Positions 53,401 through 62,470 of a stretch of 64,000 bases of DNA are shown here, in pieces. The stretch spans positions 1 to 64,000 of the forward strand of contig NZ_AUND01000023.1 in NCBI RefSeq assembly GCF_000714535.1, written 5' to 3'. Position 1 is the stretch's first letter, and every line of letters starts with the position of its first letter. Below the pieces are notes generated by a model, which did no database searches, was not told the DNA's origin, and saw nothing but the letters and a program-made list of their open reading frames with translations. The DNA comes from Thioclava pacifica DSM 10166. GTDB lineage: Bacteria; Pseudomonadota; Alphaproteobacteria; Rhodobacterales; Rhodobacteraceae. A program made the position numbers and the translations under genes.

Positions 53401-54609
53401 TTGTTCGCCTATCGCCTTCTCGTCAGCTTCGCGACCCTGCCGGTTCTGGTCCGGCTGGGCTGGCGCGTGCTGCGGGGCAAAGAAAGCGCGCGGGCGGCGA
53501 GTGAACGGCTTGGCGGGGGCGAAGCCTCGCCGGGGCGGGTCTGGTTGCATGCGGCTTCGAATGGCGAGCTGACCTCGGCGCGCCCGCTGATCGAGGCGAT
53601 GTTGACGCGTGATCCGACGTTGCGATTGCTGGTGACGGTGAACACCGCGACGGCGCGCGCGATGGGGGAGGGCTGGGCCGATCCGCGCATCGCGATCCGC
53701 ATGGCGCCTCTGGATCATCGCGCGGTGCTGGGGCGGTTCCTGCGTCGGCATGGCCCGCGTGCGCTGATCGTGATCGAGAATGAACTTTGGCCGAACCGTA
53801 TGGCGCTGGTGGCGCGGGCAGGCTTGCCGATCCTCGTGATCGGGGCGCGGATTTCGGAGCGCTCCGCCGCGCGCTGGGGCAAGACCGGGCTCGGGCAGAA
53901 GATGGTCGCGCAGATCGGGGCGCTTTCGGCGCAGGATCCGGGATCGGAAAGCCGGTTCGTGAAGCTGGGGCTTCCGCCCGAGCGGCTCTTGCCGCAGGCG
54001 AACCTGAAAACCGCGATCACGCTGGAGCGTGGCGCGCCGCTCGATTGGGCGCGTAGCGAGACGGTGCTGGCCGCCTCGACGCATGAGGGCGAGGAGGCGC
54101 TGGTGCTGCGCGCCTTTGCCGACGCCCGCGCGCGCCGCCCCGGCCTGCGCCTGATCCTCGCCCCGCGCCATCCGCGTCGCGCGCCGGAAATCGCGGCGCT
54201 GATCGCGAAGGTGGGGCTTGCCCATACCGCCCGATCGAAGGATGAGCCGCCCGAAGCGGAGGTCTATCTTGCCGATACGATGGGCGAGATGGGGCGCTGG
54301 TATGAAAGCGCCGGGATCTGTTTCGTCGGTGGGTCGCTGGTCGAGAAAGGCGGGCATACGCCTTACGAGCCTGCAAGTTTCGATTGCGCGATCCTGCACG
54401 GGCCGCATGTCGCGAACTTCCGCGAGGCCTATGGTGCGCTCGACGACCAAGGCGGCGCGCGGCTTACCAAGGATGCCGCTGAACTCACGGAGCAATTCGC
54501 GACGCTCGGCGCGACCGAGCAGGCCGAACTGGCCCGTACGGCGCGCGCAGCGCTTGGCCCGCCCGCCGATATAGAAGCGCTGTCGCAGGCCGTGCTCGAC
54601 CGGCTCTGA
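53401..54609 (+). CDS. waaA: 3-deoxy-D-manno-octulosonic acid transferase
   Basis: A 402-residue inner-membrane glycosyltransferase adding Kdo to lipid A. A short N-terminal hydrophobic segment is followed by [21 protein letters not shown] with the catalytic glutamate, [18 protein letters not shown], and the C-terminal nucleotide-binding block [18 protein letters not shown]. The start is TTG at 53401 with CGGAG 8 bases upstream; an in-frame stop at 53362 excludes anything much earlier. It runs with the DUF1178 gene. Confidence 0.9.
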   Translation: MFAYRLLVSFATLPVLVRLGWRVLRGKESARAASERLGGGEASPGRVWLHAASNGELTSARPLIEAMLTRDPTLRLLVTVNTATARAMGEGWADPRIAIRMAPLDHRAVLGRFLRRHGPRALIVIENELWPNRMALVARAGLPILVIGARISERSAARWGKTGLGQKMVAQIGALSAQDPGSESRFVKLGLPPERLLPQANLKTAITLERGAPLDWARSETVLAASTHEGEEALVLRAFADARARRPGLRLILAPRHPRRAPEIAALIAKVGLAHTARSKDEPPEAEVYLADTMGEMGRWYESAGICFVGGSLVEKGGHTPYEPASFDCAILHGPHVANFREAYGALDDQGGARLTKDAAELTEQFATLGATEQAELARTARAALGPPADIEALSQAVLDRL

Positions 54610-54678
54610 GCTGCGCGAAACGCTTGCATTGCAGGCCAAAACGCTTATCTGCTGAGACATTCTGGAGATGATGCGCAG

Positions 54679-55122
54679 ATGATCCGCTACACGCTGCAAT
54701 GCGATCGCGAGCACCGCTTTGAAAGCTGGTTCCCCTCGGCCGACGGGTTCGAGGCGCTGAAAGCGGCCGGTCAGCTGGAATGCGCGATCTGCGGCTCGCG
54801 CACGGTCGAGAAATCGCTGATGGCGCCCTCGGTGACGCCAGGGCGCAAGAAAGCCGACGCCCCCGAGGTGAAGCCGGAGCGCCCGCTTTCGGAGCCGCAA
54901 TCGCAGGCCGAACAGGCCCTTGCCGCGATGCGACGCCATATCGAGGAAAACTCGGATTACGTCGGCATGAACTTCGCCAGTGAGGCCCGCGCGATGCATT
55001 CCGGTGAGACGGAAGCCCGCGCGATCCACGGCGAGGCGAAGCTCGAAGAGGCACGCGAGATGCTCGAAGAGGGTTTGCCCGTCCTGCCGCTCCCGTTCCT
55101 GACACGCCGCAAGACGAACTGA
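54679..55122 (+). CDS. DUF1178 family protein
   Basis: A 147-residue protein with an N-terminal zinc-ribbon-like arrangement, LQCDREHRFESWF with CAICGSRTVEKSLMAP, followed by a charged helical region and the conserved tail EEGLPVLPLPF. It belongs to DUF1178, widespread in alphaproteobacteria and without known function. It follows waaA by 69 bases on the same strand and is convergent with the GMC gene. Confidence 0.85.
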   Translation: MIRYTLQCDREHRFESWFPSADGFEALKAAGQLECAICGSRTVEKSLMAPSVTPGRKKADAPEVKPERPLSEPQSQAEQALAAMRRHIEENSDYVGMNFASEARAMHSGETEARAIHGEAKLEEAREMLEEGLPVLPLPFLTRRKTN

Positions 55123-55129
55123 GCCCGTC

Positions 55130-56791
55130 TCAGCGCGCGATCTTTTCGGCCTGCCGTAGCGCCAGCGCGCCGATGGTGAGCGAGGGCGCCTCACCGCCGC
55201 CCGAAGACGGGAACAGGCTCGCATCGGAAATCCAGAGGTTCGCGTGATCGTGGCTGCGCCCGAAGGCATCGGTCACCGAGCTTGCGCTCTCCGTTCCCAT
55301 GCGTGCTGTGCCGAAGACATGGGTTGCGGAGAAACTGTCCCAGCTCCCCCGCTCTTCAAGGATCGCCTCGGCTCCGGTTGCTCGCAACAGGCTGCGGCAA
55401 CCTTCAGCCATCTTTCGAAGCAGGGCGAGGCTGTTTGCGGTGAGAACCGAGCTGATCACCGGCAGCGGCACGCCGTTGGCGTCGTGTTGCTCAGCCGAAA
55501 GCGTCACGCGGCTGCGCTCATCGGGGATCACGGCACCCAACGCCGCGACTGTGAGCGCCGAGCCAAACTGAGTGCGCATCGCTTGGTGGAATGCCGCGCC
55601 ATGACCACGCACGAGGCGTTGCGCATAGCCAATCGGCCCGTTCAGCCCCAATTCACGCACCGCCGAAGTATAGCGGCATCCACCAACCGCCCCCGGCACG
55701 CCGTCGGGCGCGGATTGCGCCCAGCTGATCGCATCGGCAGGCAGGCCCATATGGCTGTTCTTCAGTCCCGGCACGAATGCCGTGCTCGACCAGCTCAACG
55801 TTTCCATGAAGTTGCGCCCGACCTGCCCCGAGCCATTGGCGACGCCTTCGGGCGCGTCCGGCTGCGCGCTCGCGAGCAGCAAGCGCGGCGTCTGCACGGC
55901 ACCGCCAGCCAGGATCAGGATCGGGGTTTCCTGCCGGACGGCCTTCCCTGCATGGACATAATGAACCGCCGCTGCCTGTCCATTCGGGCCGAGCTCAATT
56001 CGAGTGACCGGAGCGTTCGCGATCAACGTCAACCGCCCGCTCGCCTGCGCATGGCGCAGATAGGTCACATCGGCCGAGCCCTTGTCGCCCAGTGGACAGC
56101 CCCGGCTGCACTGGCCGCAATAATTGCAGGAGGGCCGGTCGTCATAGGGCACGCTATTGGCCGCGCGCATATTGGGTTCGAAGGGCAGACCTGCCTTGGC
56201 TCCCGCCTGGACCAGACGCCGCGCAGGCGGGCTGAGCGGATGGGCCGGCAGGGGCGGCGGCGCGGAGCGTGGACGGGCATCACTGGCCGAGGGGCGTGCG
56301 GGCCCGGCCACGCCCATCATCGCCTCTGCCTGAGCGTAAAAGGGTGCGAGATCGTCATAAGAGAGCGGCCAATCCGCACCGATCCCGTGGTCGCGCGCGA
56401 GATGGAAGCTCGCGGGATGGAGACGGTGCGCCTCGCCTACGAAATGCAGCGTACTGCCGCCAACCCCCATCACATGTGAATAGCCGATCTCCCCCGTCTC
56501 GCGAAAACCGGGCGGGGGCTGGCGCGGAGTGACGGCGTCATGGCTTTGCAAGTCGCTGTCGGATGGGTCGAGCTGCCCGAGATCGCCATAAAGGATCTCC
56601 CCTCGACTTCCGGGTGGAGACGGGAAGATATGGCGTTCCCAATCCGCATTGGTGAGCGGGTAATCGCGGGACGGATCGAAGGCGGGACCGGCCTCGAGCA
56701 GAAGAACCGAAAGCCCCCGCTTGGTCAGCGCCCAAGCGGACGCGGCCCCGCCTGCGCCTGAACCAATGATCACGACATCAGGCGGGCTCAT
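55130..56791 (-). CDS. GMC oxidoreductase with ferredoxin-like Cys cluster
   Basis: A 553-residue flavoprotein, likely catalytic subunit of a membrane-associated sugar or alcohol dehydrogenase. PDVVIIGSGAGGAASAWALT binds FAD; HVMGVGGSTLHFVGEAHR and the C-terminal HVFGTARMG and WISDASLFPSSGG blocks match the gluconate 2-dehydrogenase/FAD-GDH group. C222, C225, C228 and C232 form CNYCGQCSRGCP, a CxxCxxCxxxCP pattern like an iron-sulfur site. It has no signal peptide and overlaps its partner's stop by 4 bases, suggesting export as a complex with the Tat-type partner. Confidence 0.87.
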   Translation of the reverse strand: MSPPDVVIIGSGAGGAASAWALTKRGLSVLLLEAGPAFDPSRDYPLTNADWERHIFPSPPGSRGEILYGDLGQLDPSDSDLQSHDAVTPRQPPPGFRETGEIGYSHVMGVGGSTLHFVGEAHRLHPASFHLARDHGIGADWPLSYDDLAPFYAQAEAMMGVAGPARPSASDARPRSAPPPLPAHPLSPPARRLVQAGAKAGLPFEPNMRAANSVPYDDRPSCNYCGQCSRGCPLGDKGSADVTYLRHAQASGRLTLIANAPVTRIELGPNGQAAAVHYVHAGKAVRQETPILILAGGAVQTPRLLLASAQPDAPEGVANGSGQVGRNFMETLSWSSTAFVPGLKNSHMGLPADAISWAQSAPDGVPGAVGGCRYTSAVRELGLNGPIGYAQRLVRGHGAAFHQAMRTQFGSALTVAALGAVIPDERSRVTLSAEQHDANGVPLPVISSVLTANSLALLRKMAEGCRSLLRATGAEAILEERGSWDSFSATHVFGTARMGTESASSVTDAFGRSHDHANLWISDASLFPSSGGGEAPSLTIGALALRQAEKIAR

Positions 56792-57291
56792 GCGTCCCCC
56801 CATGGTGGCGGATAGCCAACCGGTTGCGGCGCGGGTTCAAGCGGCAGGTCCGAAAGCGCCTCGGGATGGATGTAGTAAAAGCCCACCGCAAGGAGCCGTG
56901 TCACGTGGTAAAATCGCCCCGGGATTTCGTTGTAATCGGCCTGCGCGAGCCAATCGACGATCTCGTCGCGGGCGGCTGGCGGCAGGTCCGCGAAGCGCGC
57001 GGGGCCGACGCTGTCGAGAAACATGGTTCCCGCCGCGATCAGCCGTTCACTGAGGCTGCCCGGCTCGATTTCCGCGCGCAGCTCCGCCCCAACGCCGAGT
57101 GCGCTGGCCGAGGGCGTGCCCTCGGAGCCGGGCAGCAGAATGTCGAGATAGGCGTCGAGCGTCGCGGGCGCGATCGTGCCAGCCTCGAGATTTTGCGCGC
57201 AAAGCAGCCTTGGCGCGAGCCCGGAGGCTGCCGTCGCTGCCATCGCCAGCAATGCCGCACGTCGCGTTGGATCACCTGTGGTCCGAGCCAT
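56788..57291 (-). CDS. Gluconate 2-dehydrogenase subunit 3 family protein
   Basis: A 167-residue small subunit. The N-terminus DPTRRAALLAMAATAASGL is a Tat-like signal with twin arginines, then the subunit 3 domain (about 40-160: TLDAYLDILLPGSEGTPSA, RDEIVDWLAQADY, YYIHPEA). In characterised three-subunit dehydrogenases this protein escorts the flavoprotein through the Tat system. The usual cytochrome c subunit is not present on either side. Start 57291 is chosen because the longer frame adds 63 unrelated residues. Confidence 0.85.
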   Translation of the reverse strand: MARTTGDPTRRAALLAMAATAASGLAPRLLCAQNLEAGTIAPATLDAYLDILLPGSEGTPSASALGVGAELRAEIEPGSLSERLIAAGTMFLDSVGPARFADLPPAARDEIVDWLAQADYNEIPGRFYHVTRLLAVGFYYIHPEALSDLPLEPAPQPVGYPPPWGDA

Positions 57292-57439
57292 GAATTCCCG
57301 GCCTTTCCTGTGGTATTTCCGCCAGACTGCGGAGAACCTTACCCTTGGAAACACTGGGGTTTCCTTGCGTGAACTCACGATCTGGTGAATGCTTGCCGCG
57401 AAACTGAAGAAATTTCCACCCAGAATGACGGAGATCCGG

Positions 57440-57943
57440 ATGAAACGCCTTGCAAGCGCAGCAATCATCGCCCTGACCACCTTTGCCTCGGCCGCGCATG
57501 CGGGTTATTTTGCGCCGCCGACCAAGGGCTCCGAGAGCAAGACACACCTCTTTGCCGGTCTCAACTGGACCTTCGGCAAGCAGGGCGGCGGGCTGTCGAC
57601 CCGCGTCGGCGCGATCTACACTGATATCAACTCGGATGATGACGTGAAGGGCGCGCGGGTCTTTCTCGATCTCGACCTGTTCAAGCAGGGCGGCACGCCC
57701 AGCGTCTTCGTGACGGGCTTCAAGGGGACGACCTATGGCATGGGCGAACTGGGGCTGGGTTACGACTTCGGCAGCGGTGAGATGATCGGCCAGTTCGGCG
57801 GGCTGATGAACCACTTCGAGGCCGGCGGTAATTACGGCTTCTCGGGCAGCGGCTTGAGCGGCTATCTCGGCGTGACGAGCTTCAAGTTCGACAAGGTCAA
57901 GCCGACGACGTCTAACAATATCTATGACTTGCAACTGCAATAA
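57440..57943 (+). CDS. Hypothetical secreted beta-rich protein
   Basis: A 167-residue protein I cannot assign. A signal peptide (MKRLASAAIIALTTFASAAHA) of 21 residues precedes a Gly/Asp/Phe-rich mature part with alternating hydrophobic stretches (THLFAGLNWTFGKQGGGLSTR, abridged here, GELGLGYDFGSGEMIG, GLSGYLGVTSFKF). This suggests a small beta-barrel or outer-membrane-like protein. GGAG precedes ATG 57440. It is divergent from the dehydrogenase small subunit and ends in a perfect inverted repeat. Confidence 0.72.
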   Translation: MKRLASAAIIALTTFASAAHAGYFAPPTKGSESKTHLFAGLNWTFGKQGGGLSTRVGAIYTDINSDDDVKGARVFLDLDLFKQGGTPSVFVTGFKGTTYGMGELGLGYDFGSGEMIGQFGGLMNHFEAGGNYGFSGSGLSGYLGVTSFKFDKVKPTTSNNIYDLQLQ

Positions 57944-57964
57944 TCTCGAGCGCCCATCCAAAGC

Positions 57965-57997
57965 TTCATCTGCGCGGGGCCACCTCGCGCAGATGAA
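57965..57997 (+). terminator. Long perfect hairpin after the secreted protein gene
   Basis: TTCATCTGCGCG and CGCGCAGATGAA form a perfect 12-bp stem around a nine-base loop, 21 bases after the stop codon. There is no U-tract, so it may act as a Rho-assisted terminator or RNA 3'-end stabiliser. Confidence 0.6.
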
Positions 57998-58150
57998 CTG
58001 ACGGGCCGGACCGGGCGCCATGAGCCCTCCAGCAGCCCCGCCCCCTCTCTCCTCTGATCCGCCGCACCCTTTCCCCGACGCCAAGCAAATCTCTTGCGCG
58101 CGTCAACGGCTTGGGCTAGCAGGGGCGCGACTCTGCCCAAGGGGGTTTCC

Positions 58151-59410
58151 ATGCCAATTCTGGTGATGAAATTCGGCGGCACTTCGGTCGCTGATCTCGA
58201 CCGGATTGCCAACGCCGCTGAAAAGGTTAAGCGCGAAGTTGAGCGCGGCTATGACGTGATCGTCATCGTCTCGGCGATGTCGGGCAAGACCAATGAGCTG
58301 GTGAACTGGGTCGAGACGACCTCGCCGCTCTATGACGCGCGTGAATATGATGCGGTCGTTGCCTCGGGCGAGAATGTCACGGCGGGCCTGATGTCTCTGC
58401 GCCTTCAGGAGATGGGTGTCTCGGCGCGCAGCTGGCAAGGCTGGCAGGTTCCGATCAATACCACCTCGGCACATGGCGCCGCGCGCTTCATGTCGATCCC
58501 GCGCGCCAATATTGACGCCAAGTTCGCCGAAGGTTTCCGCGTGGCGGTCGTTGCGGGCTTCCAGGGTCTGTCGGCCGAGGGCCGGATCACCACGCTGGGC
58601 CGCGGCGGGTCTGACACGACGGCGGTGGCCTTCGCGGCCGCCTTCGAGGCGGAGCGCTGCGATATCTACACCGATGTCGATGGCATCTATACCACCGACC
58701 CGCGCATCTCGCCCAAGGCGCGCAAGCTCGACAAGATCGCCTTCGAGGAGATGCTCGAGCTTGCTTCGCTCGGCGCGAAGGTGCTGCAAACCCGCTCGGT
58801 CGAGCTCGCGATGCGCTACAATGTCCGCCTGCGCGTGCTCTCCTCCTTCGAGGAGACCGATGAAAACTCTGGAACCCTCGTTTGCGGTGAGGATGAAATC
58901 ATGGAATCGAAAGTCGTCTCCGGCGTCGCCTACTCGCGCGATGAAGCCAAGATCACGCTCTTCACCATCGAGGACCGCCCCGGCATCGCCTCGGCAATCT
59001 TCGGACCGCTGGCCGAAGCCGGGATCAACGTGGACATGATCGTCCAGAACATCTCCGAGAAGGACTATGACGACGCCCATACCGGCGCCGTGACCGATAT
59101 GACCTTCTCCTGCCCGACCAACCAGGTCGCGCGCGCCCGCAAGGCGATGGAAGACGCGATGGCCGCTGGTCTGATCAAGTATGACGACCTGATCATCGAC
59201 ACCGAGGTCGCCAAAATCTCCGTTGTCGGCATCGGGATGCGCAGCCACGCAGGCGTCGCAGCGAAGATGTTCGAGGCGCTGGCTGCTGAAAACGTCAACA
59301 TCAAGGTCATCGCGACCTCCGAAATCAAGATTTCGGTGCTGGTGGACCGCAAATATCTGGAACTGGCGGTTCAGGCCCTGCATGATGCCTTCGAGCTCGA
59401 CAAGGCCTGA
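58151..59410 (+). CDS. lysC: Aspartate kinase
   Basis: A 419-residue kinase phosphorylating aspartate, the first step to lysine, threonine and methionine. VMKFGGTSVADLDRI, GRGGSDTTAVAFAAA and DVDGIYTTDPRISPKARKL form the catalytic domain, and two ACT domains occupy about 260-419 (KITLFTIEDRPGIASAIF and KISVVGIGMRSHAGVAAKMF) for feedback control. AAGGGGG precedes ATG 58151. Its ptsP neighbour is a conserved alphaproteobacterial arrangement. Confidence 0.95.
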   Translation: MPILVMKFGGTSVADLDRIANAAEKVKREVERGYDVIVIVSAMSGKTNELVNWVETTSPLYDAREYDAVVASGENVTAGLMSLRLQEMGVSARSWQGWQVPINTTSAHGAARFMSIPRANIDAKFAEGFRVAVVAGFQGLSAEGRITTLGRGGSDTTAVAFAAAFEAERCDIYTDVDGIYTTDPRISPKARKLDKIAFEEMLELASLGAKVLQTRSVELAMRYNVRLRVLSSFEETDENSGTLVCGEDEIMESKVVSGVAYSRDEAKITLFTIEDRPGIASAIFGPLAEAGINVDMIVQNISEKDYDDAHTGAVTDMTFSCPTNQVARARKAMEDAMAAGLIKYDDLIIDTEVAKISVVGIGMRSHAGVAAKMFEALAAENVNIKVIATSEIKISVLVDRKYLELAVQALHDAFELDKA

Positions 59411-59450
59411 CTGACCGGCGGCCTTCATCAAACGGGGGCAGACTTTACAG

Positions 59451-61694
59451 ATGGTGGAACTGAGCGAAAGTGACAGTCGCACACTGCTTCGGCGGCTGCG
59501 CGACACGCTGGCCACCGAGGGGAGCGGTCAGGACCGTCTGAACCACATCACCCAGATCATCGCGGATTCGATGGGGACGCAGGTGTGCTCGATCTACCTG
59601 TTCCGCGATCCCGAGACGCTGGAGCTCTGCGCCACCGAGGGTCTCAAGCCGGAAGCCGTTCACCACACGCGGATGAGGCTGGGCGAGGGTCTGGTGGGCC
59701 GCGTGGCGCGGTCGGGCCGGCCGATCAACTCCGCTGATGCCCCCTCCGAGCCCGGTTTCCGCTACATGCCGGAAACGGGTGAAGAGATTTATTCGAGCTT
59801 CGTCGGCGTGCCGATCCAGCGCGTGGGCGAGAAGCTCGGCGTGCTCGTCGTGCAATCGAAAGAGAAACGCTCCTTCTCGGATGACGAGCTTTACGGGCTC
59901 GAAGTTGTGGCGATGGTGCTGGCCGAGATGACCGAGCTCGGTGCCTTCGTCGGTGGTGAAAACTCCGAGATTGGCGCGACCCACCGCTTCCCGGTGATGT
60001 TCCGTGGCGCGACCGGGCAGGAAGGCGCCGCCGAGGGCCGGGTCTGGCTGCATGAGCCGCGCGTGGTGGTGACGAACCCGGTGGGCGAAGATCCCGACGC
60101 CGAGGCCGCACGCCTCGAAGCCGCGATCAAGGAGCTGCGTGCCAAGATCGACACCATGCTCAAAAGCCCGACGCTGATCGACAAGGATCAGCGCCAGGTG
60201 CTCGAAACCTTCAAGATGCTCGCCGCGTCCAAAGGCTGGAAGCGGCGGATGCTCGAGGATATCGCGGCGGGTCTCTCGGCCGAGGCTGCGGTCGAGAAAG
60301 AGCAGAACGCCGCGCGCGACCGGATGGCGAAAGCCCCCGATCCTTATCTGCGCGAGCGCCTGAACGATCTCGACGACCTGTCGAACCGGCTGCTGCGCCA
60401 ACTCACGGGGCAAGGCACCGATACCGGTGCGGAACTGCCCGAGAACCCGGTTCTGATCGCGCGCAATATCGGCCCGGCGGAGCTGCTTGATTACGATCGC
60501 AAGCTCAAGGGGATCGTGCTGGAGGAAGGGTCCGTCGGCTCTCATGCCGCGATCGTGGCCCGCGCGCTCTCGATCCCGCTGGTGATCCATGCCGGTCGGA
60601 TCACCGCCGAGGCGCTCAATGGCGATCCGATCCTCGTCGATGGCGATCAGGGCGTGGTGCATCTGCGCCCCGAAGAAAGCGTGGCCCATGCCTTCCGCGA
60701 CAAGATCGCGATGCAGGCCGAGGCGCAGAAGCGCTATGCCTCCTTGCGCGACCTGCCCGCGCAGGACCGAAACGGCACCACGATCTCGCTGATGATGAAT
60801 GCCGGCCTCATGGCCGACCTGCCCTCGCTGAAAGGCTCGGGCGCCGATGGCGTCGGCCTCTTCCGTACCGAATTGCAATTCCTGACCCGTACCCGCGTGC
60901 CGCGCCGCGACGAGCTCGCCCAGCTCTATCGTCGCGTGATGGATGCGGCCGACGGCAAGAGAGTGCATTTCCGCACGCTCGATATCGGCTCGGACAAGGT
61001 CGTGCCTTACATGAAGCCGCAGGACGAGCCGAACCCCGCAATGGGCTGGCGCGCGCTGCGAGTGGGTCTCGACAAGCCCGGCGTGCTGCGGATGCAGCTT
61101 CAGGCGCTGCTGCGTGCGGGCAATGGACGGCCGATGTCGATCATGTTCCCCTTCATTGCGCTTCCCGAGGAATTCACCACCGCGCGCGACATGCTGTTGC
61201 GCGTGCGCGATCGCGAAGCACAGCTTGGCCGCCCCGTCCCCGAGGATCTGCGCGTCGGCGCGATGCTCGAGACCCCCTCGCTCGGTTTCGCCCCGGACAG
61301 CTTCTATCGCGAGTGCGATTTCATCTCGATCGGTGGCAATGACCTCAAGCAGTTCTTCTTCGCCGCCGACCGCGAGAACGAGCGCGTGCGCCGTCGTTAT
61401 GACACGCTGGATGGGTCTTTCCTGAATTTCCTCGAGCGGATCATCGCGCGCTGCGCCGTCTCGGGGACGCCGCTGAGCTTCTGCGGCGAGGATGCGGGCC
61501 GTCCGATCGAAGCGCTGACGCTGGCCGCGCTCGGGATCCGGACACTCTCGATGCGCCCCGCTTCGATCGGCCCGGTGAAACATCTGATCCGTCGCGCGGA
61601 TCTTACCGAGCTGCGCCAGATCATCCAGAAAGCCCGCAATGACGGCCAGACAACCGTGCGCGCGGCGGTGACGAATTACCTCGCCCATCTCTGA
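59451..61694 (+). CDS. ptsP: PTS-Ntr enzyme I (PtsP) with GAF domain
   Basis: A 747-residue phosphoenolpyruvate-protein phosphotransferase of the nitrogen-related PTS. The N-terminal GAF domain (about 20-160) resembles that of NifA. It is followed by the phosphohistidine domain with H365 in SVGSHAAIVARAL, and the PEP-binding barrel with LFRTELQFLTR, LDIGSDKVVPYM and the C-terminal SFCGEDAGRP. It phosphorylates NPr; GAF ligands such as glutamine and 2-oxoglutarate are reported in other species. It follows lysC by 40 bases. Confidence 0.94.
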   Translation: MVELSESDSRTLLRRLRDTLATEGSGQDRLNHITQIIADSMGTQVCSIYLFRDPETLELCATEGLKPEAVHHTRMRLGEGLVGRVARSGRPINSADAPSEPGFRYMPETGEEIYSSFVGVPIQRVGEKLGVLVVQSKEKRSFSDDELYGLEVVAMVLAEMTELGAFVGGENSEIGATHRFPVMFRGATGQEGAAEGRVWLHEPRVVVTNPVGEDPDAEAARLEAAIKELRAKIDTMLKSPTLIDKDQRQVLETFKMLAASKGWKRRMLEDIAAGLSAEAAVEKEQNAARDRMAKAPDPYLRERLNDLDDLSNRLLRQLTGQGTDTGAELPENPVLIARNIGPAELLDYDRKLKGIVLEEGSVGSHAAIVARALSIPLVIHAGRITAEALNGDPILVDGDQGVVHLRPEESVAHAFRDKIAMQAEAQKRYASLRDLPAQDRNGTTISLMMNAGLMADLPSLKGSGADGVGLFRTELQFLTRTRVPRRDELAQLYRRVMDAADGKRVHFRTLDIGSDKVVPYMKPQDEPNPAMGWRALRVGLDKPGVLRMQLQALLRAGNGRPMSIMFPFIALPEEFTTARDMLLRVRDREAQLGRPVPEDLRVGAMLETPSLGFAPDSFYRECDFISIGGNDLKQFFFAADRENERVRRRYDTLDGSFLNFLERIIARCAVSGTPLSFCGEDAGRPIEALTLAALGIRTLSMRPASIGPVKHLIRRADLTELRQIIQKARNDGQTTVRAAVTNYLAHL

Positions 61695-61751
61695 GCGATC
61701 TCTAGACTTGGAAGGGTGCGCTGCCCGCATCGCTGAAGTCTTCAAGGAAGA

Positions 61752-61813
61752 GGGGGCGCTGCCCCCTCGGCGCGATTGCGCCTCACCCCCGAGATATTTC
61801 CGTCAAGAAGAAG
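61752..61813 (+). repeat. Intergenic GC-rich repeat, copy C
   Basis: GGGGGCGCTGCCCCC, then GGCGCGATTGCGCC, CTCACCCCCGAGATATTT and CCGTCAAGAAGAAG. It sits between the convergent ptsP and HAD-hydrolase genes, 58 bases after the ptsP stop and just before the HAD gene's stop. It has two successive potential hairpins and may terminate both genes. Confidence 0.78.
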
Positions 61814-61816
61814 GGA

Positions 61817-62470
61817 TCAGCTTTCGAGCCCGATCAGGCGAGGCACCTCGGCCATATCAGTGAAAAGTTCTGCCCCTTCTGCCTCGAGGCGTGGGTTTGC
61901 ACCTTGCGGAGCATAGCCCAGGCAGCGCATCCCGGCGGCTTTCGCGGCGCGCGCGCCGGTCGGGCTGTCCTCGATCACCACGCAGGCGCGCGGATCGGCG
62001 CCGAGCGCGGATGCGGCATGCAGGTAGAGATCGGGTTTCGGCTTGGGCATGTTCAGGTCCTGTCCCGAGAACAGCAGCCCGTCGAGCCGGGCGCGGATCG
62101 CGGGATGCTGGCCGAGAGTCGCCTCCATTTTCGCCTGTCGCCCGTTCGAGCCGACCGCGAAGGGGATCCCTTCCGCATCGAGGCGGGCCAGCAATTCCGG
62201 GATGCCGGGCATCAGGTCGGTACCTGCCCGCAGTCTTGCATAAAGTGCCTCGTAATAGGTATCGACCCAGGTTTCAGGCAGGTCTGCACCGTGCGCGCGG
62301 CCCCAGCTTGCGACATGTTCGATGGTCGAGCCGATGAAGGCTTCTTTCAGCTCGGAGATCGATTTTTCGACCCCATGGCGGGCGAACTCTTCCTGGATCA
62401 GGAGGAAGGTCGCGGGTTCGCTGTCGACGAGCACGCCATCGCAATCGAAGAGAATGGCTTGCGGGATCAT
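61817..62470 (-). CDS. HAD-superfamily phosphatase
   Basis: A 217-residue subfamily IA phosphatase. ILFDCDGVLVDSEP carries the nucleophile and acid aspartates, FAVGSNGRQ is motif II, and KPKPDLYLHAA with VVIEDSPTGARAA are motifs III and IV. It resembles the phosphoglycolate phosphatase/beta-phosphoglucomutase group. The substrate is unknown. Its start overlaps the rsmD stop by 4 bases, so it is translated with rsmD. Confidence 0.87.
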   Translation of the reverse strand: MIPQAILFDCDGVLVDSEPATFLLIQEEFARHGVEKSISELKEAFIGSTIEHVASWGRAHGADLPETWVDTYYEALYARLRAGTDLMPGIPELLARLDAEGIPFAVGSNGRQAKMEATLGQHPAIRARLDGLLFSGQDLNMPKPKPDLYLHAASALGADPRACVVIEDSPTGARAAKAAGMRCLGYAPQGANPRLEAEGAELFTDMAEVPRLIGLES

